DNA of 58,057 nucleotides from positions 1 through 58,057 of the forward strand of contig JACZJT010000047.1 in assembly GCA_014860445.1 (NCBI GenBank). Reading direction: 5' to 3'. Made by a program: the position numbers and the translations under genes. Below the pieces are notes generated by a model, which saw only the letters and a list, made by a program, of their open reading frames with translations, was not told the DNA's origin and made no database searches. This DNA comes from Burkholderiales bacterium (GTDB lineage: Bacteria; Pseudomonadota; Gammaproteobacteria; Burkholderiales; SG8-39). Of the stretch, positions 55,673 through 58,057 are shown piece after piece. Position 1 is the stretch's first letter; every line of letters begins with the position of its first letter.

Positions 55673-56884
55673 ATGAACCAGCCGGGCATACACCCTCTGC
55701 AGGCCGCCGGCCCCGCGCGGGAAACCGACCTGCAGGCCTTGCGCGCGCTGTCGGAACTCACCGCCGTACTCGCCGAGGAGCACGACCCGGAGAAGTTGCT
55801 CGAGCGCTCGCTCGGCACCATGGTGCGGCTTGCGTGCGCCCAGGCCGGTGTCGTGCGCGTGGTGACCAGCGATGGCGCCCACCTGCGCCTCGTGGCTTCG
55901 CAAGGCCTCACCCCAGATGTGGTTGCACAAGAGCAGTTGGTTCCGCTGGACTGCGGTGTCTGCGGTGCGGCCGTGAGCGACGACGCGGTGCGCCAGAGCT
56001 TTGAACTAAAGCATTGCACAGCGCAAACCGGCACGGACTATTTCAGCAGGCTGGGAACCGCCTTGGTGGTGCCGCTGCGGCACATGGGCCGCGTACTGGG
56101 CGCCTACACGCTCTTCTTCGACGAACAACGCGATACGCCTGAGGAACTCGGCCTGCTGTTCCGCTCGATCAGCGAACATCTGGGCATGGCGCTGGAGAAC
56201 ACCCGGCTGCTGCGCGAGAACATGCGCATGACGCTGATGAGCGAGCGCCAGTTGATCGCGAACGAGGTGCACGACTCGCTCGCGCAAACCATGGCCTATA
56301 TGAAGATCCGGCTTGCAATGATGCAGGAGGCGCTGGAGGCAAGCGAGCAGGAACGCGCGCTCAAACACTCCAACGAGGTGCAGCAGGCGCTGGATGACGC
56401 CTATGCCGACCTTAGGGAGTTGTTGTCGCAGTTCCGCAACCGCATGGACCCGCTCGGCCTGGTGCATGCGCTGCGCGAACTGAAAACCAGGTTTTACGAT
56501 CGCACCGGTATCGCGCTCGCCTTCGACGATCGCACCACCGACCTGAATTTGAGCGTGGAAGAGGAAGGACAGGTGTTTCATATCATTCAGGAGGCGCTCG
56601 CCAATGTTGCGCGCCACTCGGGCGCGAAACACGCGCGCCTCAGCATGGAACTGGTCCGCGGCGAATACCGGTTTTCAGTGGAGGACGACGGAATGGGCTT
56701 TTACGCATTCGGCCGGCGCCTGGGCGGAGCGGAGCAGCATTCCCATCTGCGCCATCATCTCGGCGTCAACATCATGCGCGAGCGCGCGCAACGGCTGAAC
56801 GGCTCGATCGAAATCGCGAATCTGCGCGAAGGAGGCGCGCGCGTCAGCCTGGTGTTCCCGGCGCAGCGCGGTAGCGGCGCATGA
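55673..56884 (+). CDS. GAF-domain sensor histidine kinase, NarX-like (HisKA_3)
   Basis: A 403-residue soluble kinase. The GAF domain (about 25-175) contains Cys55, Cys94, Cys97 (DCGVCG) and Cys115, which could hold a redox centre. The HisKA_3 box is RQLIANEVHDSLAQTMAYM with His200, and the ATPase domain has HIIQEALANVARHSGAKHA, EDDGMGF and LGVNIMRERA. No membrane segment is present, unlike NarX, so it senses an internal signal. The ATG at 55673 has GGAG six bases before it; a GTG at 55661 is an alternative. It is coupled to a micro-ORF and a NarL-type regulator. Confidence 0.92.
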   Translation: MNQPGIHPLQAAGPARETDLQALRALSELTAVLAEEHDPEKLLERSLGTMVRLACAQAGVVRVVTSDGAHLRLVASQGLTPDVVAQEQLVPLDCGVCGAAVSDDAVRQSFELKHCTAQTGTDYFSRLGTALVVPLRHMGRVLGAYTLFFDEQRDTPEELGLLFRSISEHLGMALENTRLLRENMRMTLMSERQLIANEVHDSLAQTMAYMKIRLAMMQEALEASEQERALKHSNEVQQALDDAYADLRELLSQFRNRMDPLGLVHALRELKTRFYDRTGIALAFDDRTTDLNLSVEEEGQVFHIIQEALANVARHSGAKHARLSMELVRGEYRFSVEDDGMGFYAFGRRLGGAEQHSHLRHHLGVNIMRERAQRLNGSIEIANLREGGARVSLVFPAQRGSGA

Positions 56885-56943
56885 GCACGATGGACCACAC
56901 CAAGCCTGAAACGTCGGCGCCGGGTGCCATGGCGGTCCGATGA
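56881..56943 (+). CDS. 20-codon micro-ORF linking kinase and regulator
   Basis: ATG overlaps the kinase stop (ATGA) and its TGA overlaps the regulator ATG (ATGA). It encodes MSTMDHTKPETSAPGAMAVR. The start resembles that of the regulator (MSTIR). It may be a coupling device that carries ribosomes across the gap, or a remnant of a moved start. No function is claimed. Confidence 0.4.
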   Translation: MSTMDHTKPETSAPGAMAVR

Positions 56944-57617
56944 GTACGATACGCGTCATGCTGGTCGACGACCACACGCTGTTCCGCAGGGGACTGGCCG
57001 AATTGCTGCATGGGAGAAACGACATCGAGGTGGTGGCCGCCACAGCCGGGGCCAGCGAAGCGGCGCGCCTCATGCAGGAGGAGAAACCCGACGTACTGCT
57101 GCTCGATCTCAATCTGCCGCCGCACGGCGGGCTCGCGCTTCTGCGCACCCTGCAGGACTACGGCTGGAGCGGGCCGACGCTGATCCTGACCGTGTCCGAC
57201 TCCGAAGACGACCTTGCCAATGCACTGCACGCCGGGGCGCGCGGCTATCTGCTCAAAGACATGGAGCCCGAGGATGTCACCGACGCGATCCTGCGCGCGG
57301 TGCGCGGCGAGACGGTGGTCGCTCCGGCCATGACGATGAAGCTCGTCGATCTGCTGCAACCGGGACGGCAAAGCAAGACCAGGGAAAATCTGTTGGGGCA
57401 ACTGACCGATCGCGAGCGCGAGATTCTCGATCATCTGGCGCAGGGCATGTCGAACAAGGCCATCGCACGTGCGCTCGACATCAGCTACGACACGGTGAAG
57501 CTGCACGTGCGCCACATCCTGTCGAAGCTCAATTTCACCTCGCGCGTGGAAGCCGCCGTGTTCGCCGTGGAGCAAAGGACGGGACCGCAAGGCTCCTCGG
57601 AGCCGCGCAAAGCCTGA
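56940..57617 (+). CDS. NarL/LuxR-family response regulator
   Basis: A 225-residue regulator. The receiver has Asp10/Asp11, phosphoacceptor Asp56 (LLLDLNLPPHGG), Thr/Ser in LTVSDSEDD and Lys in YLLKDMEPEDV. The LuxR helix-turn-helix lies at about 150-210 (LTDREREILDHLAQGMSNKAIARALDISYDTVKLHVRHILSKLNF). It resembles NarL/NarP. With the upstream kinase it forms a two-component pair. The adjacent siroheme methyltransferase gene hints at nitrite or sulfite metabolism as target, by inference. Confidence 0.93.
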   Translation: MSTIRVMLVDDHTLFRRGLAELLHGRNDIEVVAATAGASEAARLMQEEKPDVLLLDLNLPPHGGLALLRTLQDYGWSGPTLILTVSDSEDDLANALHAGARGYLLKDMEPEDVTDAILRAVRGETVVAPAMTMKLVDLLQPGRQSKTRENLLGQLTDREREILDHLAQGMSNKAIARALDISYDTVKLHVRHILSKLNFTSRVEAAVFAVEQRTGPQGSSEPRKA

Positions 57618-57659
57618 ACCCCGTTCGCGCGCAAACGCTTGCGCACGGTCCCGCCCGCG

Positions 57660-58057
57660 CTAGTCGGCGCCCGCGCCAACGGCTGCGGATTCGTACCAGT
57701 CTAGTTGCGCGTGCAGCCGCACCACATCTCCGATGATGATCAAGGTCGGCGGCGCGAGCCGCGCGCTCTGGGCCAATTGCGGAAGGGTGGCCAGGGTCCC
57801 CGCCACCGTCTTCTGGCTCGAGGTCGTGCCATGCTGAATGATCGCGGCGGGTGTGGTTTCCGGCACCCCGTGGGCGACCAATTTTCCGCACAAAGTGCTC
57901 AAACCCAGCAAGCCCATGTACACCACCAGCGTCCGTCCCGGGCGGGCGAGAAAATCCCAATCCAGATCGATGCTGCCATCCTTGAGATGGCCCGCGACGA
58001 ACAGACAGGAATTGGCATGATCGCGATGCGTAAGCGGAATGCCGGCATAGGCGGCGA
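57660..58057 (-). CDS. cobA: Uroporphyrinogen-III C-methyltransferase, 5' part beyond window
   Basis: Open from the right edge to TAG at 57660; about 132 C-terminal residues are present. AAYAGIPLTHRDHANSCLFVAGH, GRTLVVYMGLLGLSTLCGKL, PAAIIQHGTTSSQKTVAGTL and PPTLIIIGDVVRLH match SUMT (CobA/CysG-A), which methylates uroporphyrinogen III at C2 and C7 on the way to siroheme, cobalamin or heme d1. Whether it is fused to CysG-B is not visible. Convergent with the NarL-type regulator. Confidence 0.92.
   Translation of the reverse strand, partial: AAYAGIPLTHRDHANSCLFVAGHLKDGSIDLDWDFLARPGRTLVVYMGLLGLSTLCGKLVAHGVPETTPAAIIQHGTTSSQKTVAGTLATLPQLAQSARLAPPTLIIIGDVVRLHAQLDWYESAAVGAGAD

Overview
The window reads as ordinary betaproteobacterial chromosome. 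It is GC-rich and densely coded, with short gaps and many 4-base start/stop overlaps. Several neighbourhoods are typical of that class: the PP0621-pilS-pilR-ampD block; ispB divergent from rplU-rpmA-obg-proB; the ilvB-ilvH-ilvC-psd-pssA-leuA run; a sigma factor followed by DUF3619, DUF3106 and RDD genes; lptFG divergent from pepA-holC-valS; and a lysine-rich histone H1-like protein. PhaM, a MaeB malic enzyme, a DsrE2 protein and a NarX/NarL-like pair beside a siroheme methyltransferase suggest a polyhydroxybutyrate-storing, facultatively anaerobic member of the Rhodocyclales/Nitrosomonadales side of the class. I cannot name a genus. I saw no prophage, CRISPR array, rRNA or intact insertion sequence.

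Layout. Positions 1-5.1 kb (minus strand): quinone oxidoreductase (cut by the window edge), PhaM, a patatin-like lipase and MaeB. 5.2-8.5 kb: an aminotransferase, a lytic transglycosylase, a 590-bp AT-rich gap with two palindromes, the histone-like gene and a DUF2442 gene. 8.5-12.7 kb: class I ribonucleotide reductase nrdAB, with an NrdR box over its promoter. 12.9-16.6 kb: ampD, pilR, pilS and a PP0621 gene. 16.6-21.2 kb: a signalling island with a winged-helix regulator, a lone Hpt protein, a triple-PAS kinase and two related single-receiver proteins. 21.4-28 kb: an AsmA-like protein, a possible transposon-end relic, tRNA-Pro(CGG), ispB, rplU-rpmA, obgE and proB. 28-32.4 kb: a CNP1-like protein, a DUF3501 / iron-sulfur / rubrerythrin cluster, a CBS protein and rppH. 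32.4-35.8 kb: proS, a second transglycosylase, wrbA and DUF2069. 35.8-42.5 kb: the branched-chain amino acid and phospholipid genes. 42.6-44.5 kb: the sigma-factor operon. 44.5-52.2 kb: lptGF, pepA, holC and valS. 52.2-58 kb: an uncharacterised periplasmic protein, a FadL-type porin, DsrE2, a cysteine-containing GAF kinase with its NarL-type partner, and the end of a uroporphyrinogen-III methyltransferase gene.

Most genes belong to known families, so the novelty lies in regulation and wiring. The best candidates are: (1) a leucine-rich 29-codon leader peptide, apparently leaderless, with hairpins typical of attenuation just before leuA; (2) a phosphorelay whose kinase, receiver, Hpt and output modules are all separate adjacent genes; (3) an FNR-like palindrome between DsrE2 and the GAF kinase, with a 20-codon micro-ORF joining kinase and regulator; (4) a sigma factor with a one-membrane-segment DUF3619 partner that resembles an anti-sigma factor; (5) a cluster of palindromes at the end of proB. 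All are read from sequence alone and untested.
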